Assembly (NCBI GenBank): GCA_036172665.1 | Contig: CM069873.1 | Span: 34,648,001 to 34,712,000 of the forward strand | Length of the DNA: 64,000 nt | Source of the DNA: Prosopocoilus inquinatus | Lineage: Eukaryota > Arthropoda > Insecta > Coleoptera > Lucanidae | Reading direction: 5' to 3' | Part shown: positions 24,299 through 38,049 of the stretch, in pieces | How the letters are laid out: every line of letters starts with the position of its first letter | How positions within the stretch are numbered: position 1 is the stretch's first letter | Program-made: the position numbers and the translations under genes | Notes under the pieces: generated by a model | Told to the model about the DNA's origin: nothing | What the model saw: the letters and a program-made list of their open reading frames with translations, nothing else | Database searches by the model: none

Positions 24299-25244
24299 TC
24301 ATCTATCATGTTATTTGACGTTTCGATGGACTCTAGTAACTCTGATGTGAGATACGAAGTTTTTGGACGCAGCAGGAGCTGGAAATAGTTTTAAACGGAA
24401 CAACACGTATTAGCGTTGTTCCTGTGATGTATCTAATCAATCCTTACTTAGCTACTATGTTATTTGACGTTTCGATGGACTCCAGTAACTCTAATGTGAG
24501 ATACGAAATTTTCGGAAGCAGCAGAATCTGGAAATAGTTTTAAATGAAACAACACGCATTAGCGTTGTTCCTGTGATGTATCTAATCGATCCTTACTCAT
24601 CTATCATGTTATTTGGCGTTTCGATGGACTCCAGTAACTTTGATGTGAGATACGAAGTTCTCGGACGCAGCTGAAGCTCGAGATAGTTTTAAACGATCAT
24701 CATGTTATTTGACGTTTCGATGGACTCTAGTAACTCTGATGTGAGATACGAAGTTTTTGGACGCAGCAGGAGCTGGAAATAGTTTTAAACGGAACAACAC
24801 GTATTAGCGTTGTTCCTGTGATGTATCTAATCGATCCTTACTTAGCTACTATGTTATTTGACGTTTCGATGGACTCCAGTAACTCTAATGTGAGATACGA
24901 AATTTTCGGAAGCAGCAGAATCTGGAAATAGTTTTAAATGAAACAACACGCATTAGCGTTGTTCCTGTGATGTATCTAATCGATCCTTACTCATCTATCA
25001 TGTTATTTGGCGTTTCGATGGACTCCAGTAACTTTGATGTGAGATACGAAGTTCTCGGACGCAGCTGAAGCTCGAGATAGTTTTAAACGATACAACACGC
25101 ATTAGCGTTGTTCCTGTGATGTATCTAATCGATCCTTACTCATCTATCATGTTATTTGGCGTTTCGATGGACTCCAGTAACTCTGATGTGAGATACAAAA
25201 TTTTTGGACGCAGCAGAAGTTGGAAATAGTTTTAAACGAAACAA
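24299..25244 (+). repeat. Segmental duplicate with 245-bp fused unit, copy 2
   Basis: This is the copy of 21,880-22,825 at 2,419 bp offset. It contains the second 245-bp fused unit at 24,564-24,808. It diverges from copy 1 after about 25,244, where this copy goes to CGAACCCAGCAGAATC while copy 1 goes to the AAAGTATTCGG type. Confidence 0.8.
24564..24808 (+). repeat. 245-bp fused unit (about 53-bp deletion), copy 2
   Basis: This has the same TAAACGATCATCATG junction, near 24,694, and the same 245-bp length as the unit at 22,145-22,389. It is shared by descent through the 2,419-bp-offset duplication. Confidence 0.88.
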
Positions 25245-27045
25245 CACGCATTAGCGTTGTTCCTGTGATGTATCTAATCGATCCTTACTCATCTATCATG
25301 TTATTTGACGTTTCGATGGACTCCAGTAACTCTGATGTGAGATACGAAATTTTCGAACCCAGCAGAATCTGGAAATAGTTTTAAATGAAACAACACGCAT
25401 TAGCGTTGTTCCTGTGATGTATCTAATCGATCCTTACTCATCTATCATGTTATTTGACGTTTCGATGGACTCTAGTAACTCTGATGTGATATACGAAGTT
25501 TTTGGACGCATCAGGAGCTGGAATTAGTTTTAAACGAAACAACACGTATTAGCGTTGTTCCTGTGATGTATCTAATCGATCCTTACTCATCTATCATGTT
25601 ATTTGGCGTTTCGATGGACTCCAGTAACTTTGATGTAAGATACGATGTTCTCGGACGCAGCTGAAGCTAGAAATAGTTTTAAACGAAACAACACGCATTA
25701 GCGTTGTTCCTGTGCTGTATCTAATCGATCCTTACTTATCTATCATGTTATTTGACGTTTCGATGGACTCCAGTAACTCTGATGTGAGATACGACGTTTT
25801 CGGACGCAGCAGAAGCTGGAAATAGTTTTAAACGAAACAACTCGCATTAGCGTTGTTCCTGTGATGTATCTCATCGATCCTTACTCATCTATGATGTAAT
25901 TTGACGTTTCGATGGACTCTAGTAACTCTGATGTGAGATACGAAGTTTTTGGACGCAGCAGGAGCTGGAAATAGTTTTAAACGAAACAACAGGCATTAGC
26001 GTTGTTCCTGTGATGTATCTAATCGATCCTTATTTATCTATCATGTTATTTGACGTTTCGATGGACTCTAGTAACTCTGATGTAAGATACGAAGTTTTTG
26101 GGCGCAGCAGGAGCTGGAAATAGTTTTAAACGAAGCAACGCGTATTAGCGTTGTTCCTGTGATGTATCTAATCGATCCTTACTTAGCTACTATGTTATTT
26201 GACGTTTCGATGGACTCCAGTAACTCTAATGTGAGATACGAAATTTTCGGACGCAGCAGAAGCTGGAAATAGTTTTAAACGAAACAACACGCATTAGCGT
26301 TGTTCCTGTGATGTATCTAATCGATCCTTACTCATCTATCATGTTATTTGGCGTTTCGATGGACTCCAGTAACTTTGATGTGAGATACAAAGTTCTCGGA
26401 CGCAGCTGAAGCTGGAAATAGTTTTAAATGAAACAACACGTATTAGCGTTGTTCCTGTGATGTATCTAATCGATCCTTACTCATCTTATCATGTTATTTG
26501 ACGTTTCGATGGACTCCAGTAACTCTAATGTGAGATACGAAATTTTCGGAGGCAGCAGAAGCTGGAAATAGTTTTAAACGAAACAACACGTATTAGCGTT
26601 GTTCCTGTGATGTATCTAATCGATCCTTACTCATCTTATCATGTTATTTGACGTTTCGATGGACTCCAGTAACTCTAATGTGAGATACGAAATTTTCGGA
26701 CGCAGCTGAAGCTAGAAATAGTTTTAAACGAAACAACACGCATTAGCGTTGTTCCTGTGCTGTATCTAATCGATCCTTACTTATCTATCATGTTATTTGA
26801 CGTTTCGATGGACTCCAGTAACTCTGATGTGAGATACGACGTTTTCGGACGCAGCAGAAGCTGGAAATAGTTTTAAACGAAACAACACGTATTAGCGTTG
26901 TTCCTGTGATGTATCTAATCGATCGTTACTCATCTATCATGTTATTTGACGTTTGGATGGACTCCAGTAACTCTGATGTGAGATACAAAGTTCTCGGACG
27001 CAGCAGAAGCTGGAAATAGTTTTGAACGAAACAACACGTATTAGC

Positions 27046-28535
27046 GTTGTTGCTGTGATGTATCTAATCTATCCTTACTTAGCTACTATGTTATTTGACG
27101 TTTCGATGGACTCCAATAACTCTGATGTGAGATACAAAGTTTTCGGACGCAGCAGAAGCTGGAAATAGTTTTAAACGAAACAACACGCATTAGCGTTGTT
27201 CCTGTGATGTATCTAATCGATCCTTACTCATCTATCATTTTATTTGACGTTTGGATGGACTACAGTAACTATGATGTGAGATACAAAGTTTACGGACGCA
27301 GCAGAAGCTGGAAATAGTTTTAAACGAAACAACACGCATTACCGTTGTTCCTGTGATGTATCTAATCGATCCTTACTCATCTATCATGTTATTTGACGTT
27401 TGAATGGACTCCAGTAACTCTGATGTGAGATACAAAGTTCTCGGATGCAGCAGAAGCTGGAAATAGTTTTGAACGAAACAACACGTATTAGCGTTGTTCC
27501 TGTGATGTATCTAATCGATCCTTACTTATCTACTATGTTATTTGACGTTTCGATGGACTCCAGTAACTCTGATGTGAGATACGAAATTTTCGAACGCAGC
27601 AGAATCTGGAAATAGTTTTAAATGAAACAACACGCATTAGCGTTGTTCCTGTGATGTATCTAATCGATCCTTACTCATCTATCATGTTACTTGACGTTTC
27701 GATGGACTCTAGTAACTCTGATGTGAGATACGAAGTTTTCGGACGCAGCAGAAGCTGGAAATAGTTTTGAACGAAACAACACGTATTAGCGTTCTTCCTG
27801 TGATGTATCTAATCTATCCTTACTTAGCTACTATGTTATTTGACGTTTCGATGGACTCCAATAACTCTGATGTGAGATACAAAGTTTTCGGACGCAGCAG
27901 AAGCTGGAAATAGTTTTAAACGAAACAACACGCATTAGCGTTGTTCCTGTGATGTATCTAATCGATCCTTACTCATCTATCATTTTATTTGACGTTTGGA
28001 TGGACTACAGTAACTATGATGTGAGATACAAAGTTTACGGACGCAGCAGAAGCTGGAAATAGTTTTAAACGAAACAACACGCATTACCGTTGTTCCTGTG
28101 ATGTATCTAATCGATCCTTACTCATCTATCATGTTATTTGACGTTTGAATGGACTCCAGTAACTCTGATGTGAGATACAAAGTTCTCGGATGCAGCAGAA
28201 GCTGGAAATAGTTTTGAACGAAACAACACGTATTAGCGTTGTTCCTGTGATGTATCTAATCGATCCTTACTTATCTACTATGTTATTTGACGTTTCGATG
28301 GACTCCAGTAACTCTGATGTGAGATACGAAATTTTCGAACGCAGCAGAATCTGGAAATAGTTTTAAATGAAGCAACACGCATTAGCGTTGTTCCTGTGAT
28401 GTATCTAATCGATCCTTACTCATCTATCATGTTATTTGACGTTTCGATGGACTCTAGTAACTCTGATGTGAGATAGGAAGTTTTTGGACGCAGCAGGAGC
28501 TGGAAATAGTTTTAAACGAAACAAGACGTATTAGC
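27046..28535 (+). repeat. 1,490-bp cassette: two 745-bp 5-monomer units (copy B)
   Basis: The units are 27,046-27,790 and 27,791-28,535. This is the same arrangement as at 17,436, at an offset of 9,610 bp, including TAGGAAG in the last monomer and the 89-bp truncated monomer that follows. A private change is GTTCTTCCTG at 27,791, where the other copies have GTTGTTCC. The offset match to the left part of the window extends from about 17,400 to about 28,780. Confidence 0.85.
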
Positions 28536-28684
28536 GTTGTTCCTGTGATGTATCTAATCGATCCTTACTTAGCTACTATGTTATTTGACGTTTCGATGGA
28601 CTCCAGTAACTCTAATGTGAGATACGAAATTTTCGGAAGCAGCAGAATCTGGAAATAGTTTTAAATGAAACAACACGCATAAGC

Positions 28685-28773
28685 GTTGACTCCAGTAACT
28701 TTGATGTGAGATACGAAGTTCTCGGACGCAGCTGAAGGTGGAAATAGTTTTAAATGAAACAACACGTATTAGC
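28685..28773 (+). repeat. 89-bp truncated monomer (60-bp deletion), copy 3
   Basis: This has the same GTTG-to-ACTCC junction, with ACTCC at 28,689, and lies 4,806 bp after copy 2. Unlike the other copies it is followed directly by the CTGTGCTGTATC monomer rather than by CGATTCTTAC, so the block after it was deleted or replaced. Confidence 0.92.
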
Positions 28774-30784
28774 GTTGTTCCTGTGCTGTATCTAATCGAT
28801 CCTTACTTATCTATCATGTTATTTGACGTTTCGATGGACTCCAGTAACTCTGATGTGAGATACGACGTTTTCGGACGCAGCAGAAGCTGGAAATAGTTTT
28901 AAACGAAACAACTCGCATTAGCGTTGTTCCTGTGATGTATCTCATCGATCCTTACTCATCTATGATGTAATTTGACGTTTCGATGGACTCTAGTAACTCT
29001 GATGTGAGATACGAAGTTTTTGGACGCAGCAGGAGCTGGAAATAGTTTTAAACGAAACAACAGGCATTAGCGTTGTTCCTGTGATGTATCTAATCGATCC
29101 TTATTTATCTATCATGTTATTTGACGTTTCGATGGACTCTAGTAACTCTGATGTAAGATACGAAGTTTTTGGGCGCAGCAGGAGCTGGAAATAGTTTTAA
29201 ACGAAGCAACGCGTATTAGCGTTGTTCCTGTGATGTATCTAATCGATCCTTACTTAGCTACTATGTTATTTGACGTTTCGATGGACTCCAGTAACTCTAA
29301 TGTGAGATACGAAATTTTCGGACGCAGCAGAAGCTGGAAATAGTTTTAAACGAAACAACACGCATTAGCGTTGTTCCTGTGATGTATCTAATCGATCCTT
29401 ACTCATCTATCATGTTATTTGGCGTTTCGATGGACTCCAGTAACTTTGATGTGAGATACAAAGTTCTCGGACGCAGCTGAAGCTGGAAATAGTTTTAAAT
29501 GAAACAACACGTATTAGCGTTATTCCTGTGATGTATCTAATCGATCCTTACTCATCTTATCATGTTATTTGACGTTTCGATGGACTCCAGTAACTCTAAT
29601 GTGAGATACGAAATTTTCGGACGCAGCTGAAGCTAGAAATAGTTTTAAACGAAACAACACGCATTAGCGTTGTTCCTGTGCTGTATCTAATCGATCCTTA
29701 CTTATCTATCATGTTATTTGACGTTTCGATGGACTCCAGTAACTCTGATGTGAGATACGACGTTTTCGGACGCAGCAGAAGCTGGAAATAGTTTTAAACG
29801 AAACAACACGTATTAGCGTTGTTCCTGTGATGTATCTAATCGATCCTTACTCATCTATCATGTTATTTGGCGTTTCGATGGACTCCAGTAACTTTGATGT
29901 GAGATACAAAGTTCTCGGACGCAGCTGAAGCTGGAAATAGTTTTAAATGAAACAACACGTATTAGCGTTGTTCCTGTGATGTATCTAATCGATCCTTACT
30001 CATCTTATCATGTTATTTGACGTTTCGATGGACTCCAGTAACTCTAATGTGAGATACGAAATTTTCGGAGGCAGCAGAAGCTGGAAATAGTTTTAAACGA
30101 AACAACACGTATTAGCGTTGTTCCTGTGATGTATCTAATCGATCCTTACTCATCTATCATGTTATTTGGCGTTTCGATGGACTCCAGTAACTTTGATGTA
30201 AGATACGATGTTCTCGGACGCAGCTGAAACTAGAAATAGTTTTAAACGAAACAACACGCATTAGCGTTGTTCCTGTGCTGTATCTAATCGATCCTTGCTT
30301 ATCTATCATGTTATTTGACGTTTCGATGGACTCCAGTAACTCTGATGTGAGATACGACGTTTTCGGACGCAGCAGAAGCTGGAAATAGTTTTAAACGAAA
30401 CAACACGTATTAGCGTTGTTCCTGTGATGTATCTAATCGATCGTTACTCATCTATCATGTTATTTGACGTTTGGATGGACTCCAGTAACTCTGATGTGAG
30501 ATACAAAGTTCTCGGACGCAGCAGAAGCTGGAAATAGTTTTGAACGAAACAACACGTATTAGCGTTGTTGCTGTGATGTATCTAATCGATCCTTACTCAT
30601 CTATCATGTTATTTGACGTTTGGATGGACTCCAGTAACTCTGATGTGAGATACAAAGTTTTCGGACGAGCAGAAGCTGGAGATAGTTTTAAACGAAACAA
30701 CACGCATTAGCGTTGTTCCTGTGATGTATCTAATCGATCCTTACTCATCCGTCATGTTATTTGGCGTTTCGATGGACTCCAGTA

Positions 30785-32145
30785 ACTCTGATGTGAGATA
30801 CAAAGTTTTTGGTCGCAGCAGAAACTGGAAATAGTTTTAAACGAAACAACACGCATTAGCGTTGTTCCTGTGATGTATCTAATCGATCCTTACTCATCTA
30901 TCATGTTATTTGACGTTTCGATGGACTCTAGTAACTCTGATGTGAGATAAGAAGTTTTTGGACGCAGCAGGAGCTGGAAATAGTTTTAAACGAAACAACA
31001 GGTATTAACGTTGTTCCTGTGATGTATCTAATCGATCCTTATTTATCTATCATGTTATTTGACGTTTCGATGGACTCCAGTAACTCTGATGTGAGATACA
31101 AAGTTTTTGGTCGCAGCAGAAACTGGAAATAGTTTTAAACGAAACAACACGCATTAGCGTTGTTCCTGTGATGTATCTAATCGATCCTTACTCATCTATC
31201 ATGTTATTTGACGTTTCGATGGACTCTAGTAACTCTGATGTGAGATACGAAGTTTTTGGACGCAGCAGGAGCTGGAAATAGTTTTAAACGAAACAACACG
31301 TATTAACGTTGTTCCTGTGATGTATCTAATCGATCCTTATTTATCTATCATGTTATTTGACGTCTCGATGGACTCTAGTAACTCTGATGTGAGATACGAA
31401 GTTTTTGGGCGCAGCAGGAGCTGGAAATAGTTTTAAACGAAGCAACACGTATTAGCGTTGTTCCTGTGATGTATCTCATCGATCCTTACTCATCTATGAT
31501 GTAATTTGACGTTTCGATGGACTCTAGTAACTCTGATGTGAGATACGAAGTTTTTGGACGCAGCAGGAGCTGGAAATAGTTTTAAACGAAACAACAGGCA
31601 TTAGCGTTGTTCCTGTGATGTATCTAATCGATCCTTATTTATCTATCATGTTATTTGACGTTTCGATGGACTCTAGTAACTCTGATGTAAGATACGAAGT
31701 TTTTGGGCGCAGCAGGAGCTGGAAATAGTTTTAAACGAAGCAACGCGTATTAGCGTTGTTCCTGTGATGTATCTAATCGATCCTTACTTAGCTACTATGT
31801 TATTTGACGTTTCGATGGACTCCAGTAACTCTAATGTGAGATACGAAATTTTCGGACGCAGCAGAAGCTGGAAATAGTTTTAAACGAAACAACACGCATT
31901 AGCGTTGTTCCTGTGATGTATCTAATCGATCCTTACTCATCTATCATGTTATTTGGCGTTTCGATGGACTCCAGTAACTTTGATGTGAGATACAAAGTTC
32001 TCGGACGCAGCTGAAGCTGGAAATAGTTTTAAATGAAACAACACGTATTAGCGTTGTTCCTGTGATGTATCTAATCGATCCTTACTCATCTTATCATGTT
32101 ATTTGACGTTTCGATGGACTCCAGTAACTCTAAGGTGAGATACGA
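30785..32145 (+). repeat. Segment shared at 5,904-bp offset, copy 1
   Basis: This segment matches about 36,689-38,049. Shared markers are GGTCGCAGCAGAAAC (30,811 and 31,109, against 36,715 and 37,013), CAACAGGTATTAACG, GACGTCTCGATGG and TCTCATCG (31,475/37,379). The copies differ by TAAGGTGAG in copy 1 against TAATGTGAG. Just after it, copy 1 has three consecutive CGGAGGCAG monomers where the second unit has a different arrangement; this shifts the offset from 5,904 to 5,753 bp. Confidence 0.82.
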
Positions 32146-32651
32146 AATTTTCGGAGGCAGCAGAAGCTGGAAATAGTTTTAAACGAAACAACACGTATTA
32201 GCGTTGTTCCTGTGATGTATCTAATCGATCCTTACTCATCTTATCATGTTATTTGACGTTTCGATGGACTCCAGTAACTCTAATGTGAGATACGAAATTT
32301 TCGGAGGCAGCAGAAGCTGGAAATAGTTTTAAACGAAACAACACGTATTAGCGTTGTTCCTGTGATGTATCTAATCGATCCTTACTCATCTTATCATGTT
32401 ATTTGACGTTTCGATGGACTCCAGTAACTCTAATGTGAGATACGAAATTTTCGGAGGCAGCAGAAGCTGGAAATAGTTTTAAACGAAACAACACGTATTA
32501 GCGTTGTTCCTGTGATGTATCTAATCGATCGTTACTCATCTATCATGTTATTTGACGTTTGGATGGACTCCAGTAACTCTGATGTGAGATACAAAGTTCT
32601 CGGACGCAGCAGAAGCTGGAAATAGTTTTGAACGAAACAACACGTATTAGC

Positions 32652-34141
32652 GTTGTTGCTGTGATGTATCTAATCTATCCTTACTTAGCTACTATGTTAT
32701 TTGACGTTTCGATGGACTCCAATAACTCTGATGTGAGATACAAAGTTTTCGGACGCAGCAGAAGCTGGAAATAGTTTTAAACGAAACAACACGCATTAGC
32801 GTTGTTCCTGTGATGTATCTAATCGATCCTTACTCATCTATCATTTTATTTGACGTTTGGATGGACTACAGTAACTATGATGTGAGATACAAAGTTTACG
32901 GACGCAGCAGAAGCTGGAAATAGTTTTAAACGAAACAACACGCATTACCGTTGTTCCTGTGATGTATCTAATCGATCCTTACTCATCTATCATGTTATTT
33001 GACGTTTGAATGGACTCCAGTAACTCTGATGTGAGATACAAAGTTCTCGGATGCAGCAGAAGCTGGAAATAGTTTTGAACGAAACAACACGTATTAGCGT
33101 TGTTCCTGTGATGTATCTAATCGATCCTTACTTATCTACTATGTTATTTGACGTTTCGATGGACTCCAGTAACTCTGATGTGAGATACGAAATTTTCGAA
33201 CGCAGCAGAATCTGGAAATAGTTTTAAATGAAACAACACGCATTAGCGTTGTTCCTGTGATGTATCTAATCGATCCTTACTCATCTATCATGTTACTTGA
33301 CGTTTCGATGGACTCTAGTAACTCTGATGTGAGATACGAAGTTTTCGGACGCAGCAGAAGCTGGAAATAGTTTTGAACGAAACAACACGTATTAGCGTTG
33401 TTCCTGTGATGTATCTAATCTATCCTTACTTAGCTACTATGTTATTTGACGTTTCGATGGACTCCAATAACTCTGATGTGAGATACAAAGTTTTCGGACG
33501 CAGCAGAAGCTGGAAATAGTTTTAAACGAAACAACACGCATTAGCGTTGTTCCTGTGATGTATCTAATCGATCCTTACTCATCTATCATTTTATTTGACG
33601 TTTGGATGGACTACAGTAACTATGATGTGAGATACAAAGTTTACGGACGCAGCAGAAGCTGGAAATAGTTTTAAACGAAACAACACGCATTACCGTTGTT
33701 CCTGTGATGTATCTAATCGATCCTTACTCATCTATCATGTTATTTGACGTTTGAATGGACTCCAGTAACTCTGATGTGAGATACAAAGTTCTCGGATGCA
33801 GCAGAAGCTGGAAATAGTTTTGAACGAAACAACACGTATTAGCGTTGTTCCTGTGATGTATCTAATCGATCCTTACTTATCTACTATGTTATTTGACGTT
33901 TCGATGGACTCCAGTAACTCTGATGTGAGATACGAAATTTTCGAACGCAGCAGAATCTGGAAATAGTTTTAAATGAAGCAACACGCATTAGCGTTGTTCC
34001 TGTGATGTATCTAATCGATCCTTACTCATCTATCATGTTATTTGACGTTTCGATGGACTCTAGTAACTCTGATGTGAGATAGGAAGTTTTTGGACGCAGC
34101 AGGAGCTGGAAATAGTTTTAAACGAAACAAGACGTATTAGC
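32652..34141 (+). repeat. 1,490-bp cassette: two 745-bp 5-monomer units (copy C)
   Basis: The units are 32,652-33,396 and 33,397-34,141. The composition is the same as in the copies at 17,436 and 27,046. It is followed by the 149-bp TTAGCTACTATG monomer, here with GATACAAAATTTTCGG rather than GATACGAAATTTTCGG, and then by the 89-bp truncated monomer. Confidence 0.85.
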
Positions 34142-34290
34142 GTTGTTCCTGTGATGTATCTAATCGATCCTTACTTAGCTACTATGTTATTTGACGTTTC
34201 GATGGACTCCAGTAACTCTAATGTGAGATACAAAATTTTCGGAAGCAGCAGAATCTGGAAATAGTTTTAAATGAAACAACACGCATAAGC

Positions 34291-34379
34291 GTTGACTCCA
34301 GTAACTTTGATGTGAGATACGAAGTTCTCGGACGCAGCTGAAGGTGGAAATAGTTTTAAATGAAACAACACGTATTAGC
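34291..34379 (+). repeat. 89-bp truncated monomer (60-bp deletion), copy 4
   Basis: This has the same deletion scar, with ACTCC at 34,295, 5,606 bp after copy 3. It is preceded by CGCATAAGC and contains CTGAAGGTGG. It marks the start of long HOR unit 2. Confidence 0.92.
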
Positions 34380-36688
34380 GTTGTTCCTGTGATGTATCTA
34401 ATCGATTCTTACTCATCTATCATGTTATTTGACGTTTGGATGGACTCCAGTAACTCTGATGTGAGATACAAAGTATTCGGACGCAGCAGAAGCTCGAGAT
34501 AGTTTTAAACGATACAACACGCATTAGCGTTGTTCCTGTGATGTATCTAATCGATCCTTACACATCTATCATGTTATTTGGCGTTTCGATGGACTCCAGT
34601 AACTCTGATGTGAGATACAAAGTTTTCGGACTCAGCAGAAGCTGGAAATAGTTTTAAAAGAAACAACACGCATTAGCGTTGTTCCTGTGATGTATCTAAT
34701 CGATCCTTACTCATCTATCATGTTATTTGACGTTTCGATGGACTCCAGTAACTCTGATGTGAGATACGAAATTTTCGAACGCAGCAGAATCTGGAAATAG
34801 TTTTAAAAGAAACAACACGCATTAGCGTTGTTCCTGTGATGTATCTAATCGATCCTTACTCATCTATCATGTTATTTGACGTTTCGATGGACTCCAGTAA
34901 CTCTGATGTGAGATACGAAATTCTCGAACGCAGCAGAATCTGGAAATAGTTTTAAATGAAACAACACGCATTAGCGTTGTTCCTGTGATGTATCTAATCG
35001 ATCCTTACTCATCTATCATGTTATTTGACGTTTCGATGGACTCTAGTAACTCTGATGTGATATACGAAGTTTTTGGACGCATCAGGAGCTGGAATTAGTT
35101 TTAAACGAAACAACACGTATTAGCGTTGTTCCTGTGATGTATCTAATCGATCCTTACTCATCTATCATGTTATTTGGCGTTTCGATGGACTCCGGTAACT
35201 TTGATGTAAGATACGATGTTCTCGGACGCAGCTGAAGCTAGAAATAGTTTTAAACGAAACAACACGCATTAGCGTTGTTCCTGTGCTGTATCTAATCGAT
35301 CCTTACTTATCTATCATGTTATTTGACGTTTCGATGGACTCCAGTAACTCTGATGTGAGATACGACGTTTTCGGACGCAGCAGAAGCTGGAAATAGTTTT
35401 AAACGAAACAACTCGCATTAGCGTTGTTCCTGTGATGTATCTCATCGATCCTTACTCATCTATGATGTAATTTGACGTTTCGATGGACTCTAGTAACTCT
35501 GATGTGAGATACGAAGTTTTTGGACGCAGCAGGAGCTGGAAATAGTTTTAAACGAAACAACAGGCATTAGCGTTGTTCCTGTGATGTATCTAATCGATCC
35601 TTATTTATCTATCATGTTATTTGACGTTTCGATGGACTCTAGTAACTCTGATGTAAGATACGAAGTTTTTGGGCGCAGCAGGAGCTGGAAATAGTTTTAA
35701 ACGAAGCAACGCGTATTAGCGTTGTTCCTGTGATGTATCTAATCGATCCTTACTTAGCTACTATGTTATTTGACGTTTCGATGGACTCCAGTAACTCTAA
35801 TGTGAGATACGAAATTTTCGGACGCAGCAGAAGCTGGAAATAGTTTTAAACGAAACAACACGCATTAGCGTTGTTCCTGTGATGTATCTAATCGATCCTT
35901 ACTCATCTATCATGTTATTTGGCGTTTCGATGGACTCCAGTAACTTTGATGTGAGATACAAAGTTCTCGGACGCAGCTGAAGCTGGAAATAGTTTTAAAT
36001 GAAACAACACGTATTAGCGTTGTTCCTGTGATGTATCTAATCGATCCTTACTCATCTTATCATGTTATTTGACGTTTCGATGGACTCCAGTAACTCTAAT
36101 GTGAGATACGAAATTTTCGGACGCAGCTGAAGCTAGAAATAGTTTTAAACGAAACAACACGCATTAGCGTTGTTCCTGTGCTGTATCTAATCGATCCTTA
36201 CTTATCTATCATGTTATTTGACGTTTCGATGGACTCCAGTAACTCTGATGTGAGATACGACGTTTTCGGACGCAGCAGAAGCTGGAAATAGTTTTAAACG
36301 AAACAACACGTATTAGCGTTGTTCCTGTGATGTATCTAATCGATCGTTACTCATCTATCATGTTATTTGACGTTTGGATGGACTCCAGTAACTCTGATGT
36401 GAGATACAAAGTATTCGGACGCAGCAGAAGCTCGAGATAGTTTTAAACGATACAACACGCATTAGCGTTGTTCCTGTGATGTATCTAATCGATCCTTACT
36501 CATCTATCATGTTATTTGGCGTTTCGATGGACTCCAGTAACTCTGATGTGAGATACAAAGTTTTCGGACGCAGCAGAAGCTGGAAATAGTTTTAAACGAA
36601 ACAACACGCATTAGCGTTGTTCCTGTGATGTATCTAATCGATCCTTACTCATCTATCATGTTATTTGACGTTTCGATGGACTCGAGTA

Positions 36689-38049
36689 ACTCTGATGTGA
36701 GATACAAAGTTTTTGGTCGCAGCAGAAACTGGAAATAGTTTTAAACGAAACAACACGCATTAGCGTTGTTCCTGTGATGTATCTAATCGATCCTTACTCA
36801 TCTATCATGTTATTTGACGTTTCGATGGACTCTAGTAACTCTGATGTGAGATAAGAAGTTTTTGGACGCAGCAGGAGCTGGAAATAGTTTTAAACGAAAC
36901 AACAGGTATTAACGTTGTTCCTGTGATGTATCTAATCGATCCTTATTTATCTATCATGTTATTTGACGTTTCGATGGACTCCAGTAACTCTGATGTGAGA
37001 TACAAAGTTTTTGGTCGCAGCAGAAACTGGAAATAGTTTTAAACGAAACAACACGCATTAGCGTTGTTCCTGTGATGTATCTAATCGATCCTTACTCATC
37101 TATCATGTTATTTGACGTTTCGATGGACTCTAGTAACTCTGATGTGAGATACGAAGTTTTTGGACGCAGCAGGAGCTGGAAATAGTTTTAAACGAAACAA
37201 CACGTATTAACGTTGTTCCTGTGATGTATCTAATCGATCCTTATTTATCTATCATGTTATTTGACGTCTCGATGGACTCTAGTAACTCTGATGTGAGATA
37301 CGAAGTTTTTGGGCGCAGCAGGAGCTGGAAATAGTTTTAAACGAAGCAACACGTATTAGCGTTGTTCCTGTGATGTATCTCATCGATCCTTACTCATCTA
37401 TGATGTAATTTGACGTTTCGATGGACTCTAGTAACTCTGATGTGAGATACGAAGTTTTTGGACGCAGCAGGAGCTGGAAATAGTTTTAAACGAAACAACA
37501 GGCATTAGCGTTGTTCCTGTGATGTATCTAATCGATCCTTATTTATCTATCATGTTATTTGACGTTTCGATGGACTCTAGTAACTCTGATGTAAGATACG
37601 AAGTTTTTGGGCGCAGCAGGAGCTGGAAATAGTTTTAAACGAAGCAACGCGTATTAGCGTTGTTCCTGTGATGTATCTAATCGATCCTTACTTAGCTACT
37701 ATGTTATTTGACGTTTCGATGGACTCCAGTAACTCTAATGTGAGATACGAAATTTTCGGACGCAGCAGAAGCTGGAAATAGTTTTAAACGAAACAACACG
37801 CATTAGCGTTGTTCCTGTGATGTATCTAATCGATCCTTACTCATCTATCATGTTATTTGGCGTTTCGATGGACTCCAGTAACTTTGATGTGAGATACAAA
37901 GTTCTCGGACGCAGCTGAAGCTGGAAATAGTTTTAAATGAAACAACACGTATTAGCGTTGTTCCTGTGATGTATCTAATCGATCCTTACTCATCTTATCA
38001 TGTTATTTGACGTTTCGATGGACTCCAGTAACTCTAATGTGAGATACGA
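36689..38049 (+). repeat. Segment shared at 5,904-bp offset, copy 2
   Basis: This is the copy of 30,785-32,145. It is entered through GACTCGAGTAAC at about 36,684, where the first copy has CCAGTAAC next to TCATCCGTCATG, so the left junction is a real switch in monomer order. It contains the same CAACAGGTATTAACG and TCTCATCG markers. Confidence 0.82.

Larger units (their letters stand above)
18530..27045 (+). repeat. Mosaic satellite region with truncated monomers
   Basis: The sequence is still all 149-bp satellite, but no single long HOR covers it. From about 19,080 monomer types absent or nearly absent to the left become common: AACTTTGATG with CGCAGCTGAAGC, and the XhoI-bearing type with AGCTCGAGATAG, CGATTCTTAC and CGATACAAC. 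Two kinds of internal deletion occur (listed separately). Shared rare variants show a local duplication at 2,419 bp offset (21,880-22,825 to 24,299-25,244). The right part, from about 25,700, introduces the CTGTGCTGTATC and GACGTTTTCGG types that dominate later. Confidence 0.8.
28685..34290 (+). repeat. Long HOR unit 1, 5,606 bp (37 monomers plus an 89-bp one)
   Basis: The unit is defined from one 89-bp truncated monomer to the next. It contains, in order: the truncated monomer; the CTGTGCTGTATC/GACGTTTTCGG type; a TCTCATCG/TATGATGTAATTTG monomer; blocks of the AACTTTGATG/GCTGAAGC type; a 148-bp GGACGAGCAG monomer; TCATCCGTCATG; two GGTCGCAGCAGAAAC monomers; and the 1,490-bp cassette. Relative to unit 2 it lacks about six monomers after the truncated one and has extra monomers elsewhere, so whole monomers have been gained and lost in blocks. 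Confidence 0.85.
32457..35897 (+). repeat. 3,441-bp segment shared at 5,753-bp offset, copy 1
   Basis: This segment matches 38,210-41,650 and includes the 1,490-bp cassette and the truncated monomer. The only difference I noticed is CTCCGGTAAC (G at 35,194) against CTCCAGTAAC. Rare shared variants are CTTACACATC, GGACTCAGCAG, TAAAAGAAACAAC, GTGATATACG and GGAATTAG. The match ends at 35,898/41,651, where CGATCCTT becomes CGATCGTT. Confidence 0.88.

Noticed and set aside
25660..25690. Similarity of AGCTAGAAATAG in some monomers to part of a Cas9 guide-RNA scaffold
   Set aside because: Only about 12 bases match. They arise from a single-base variant of the normal AGCTGGAAATAG, and nothing else of a tracrRNA is present.
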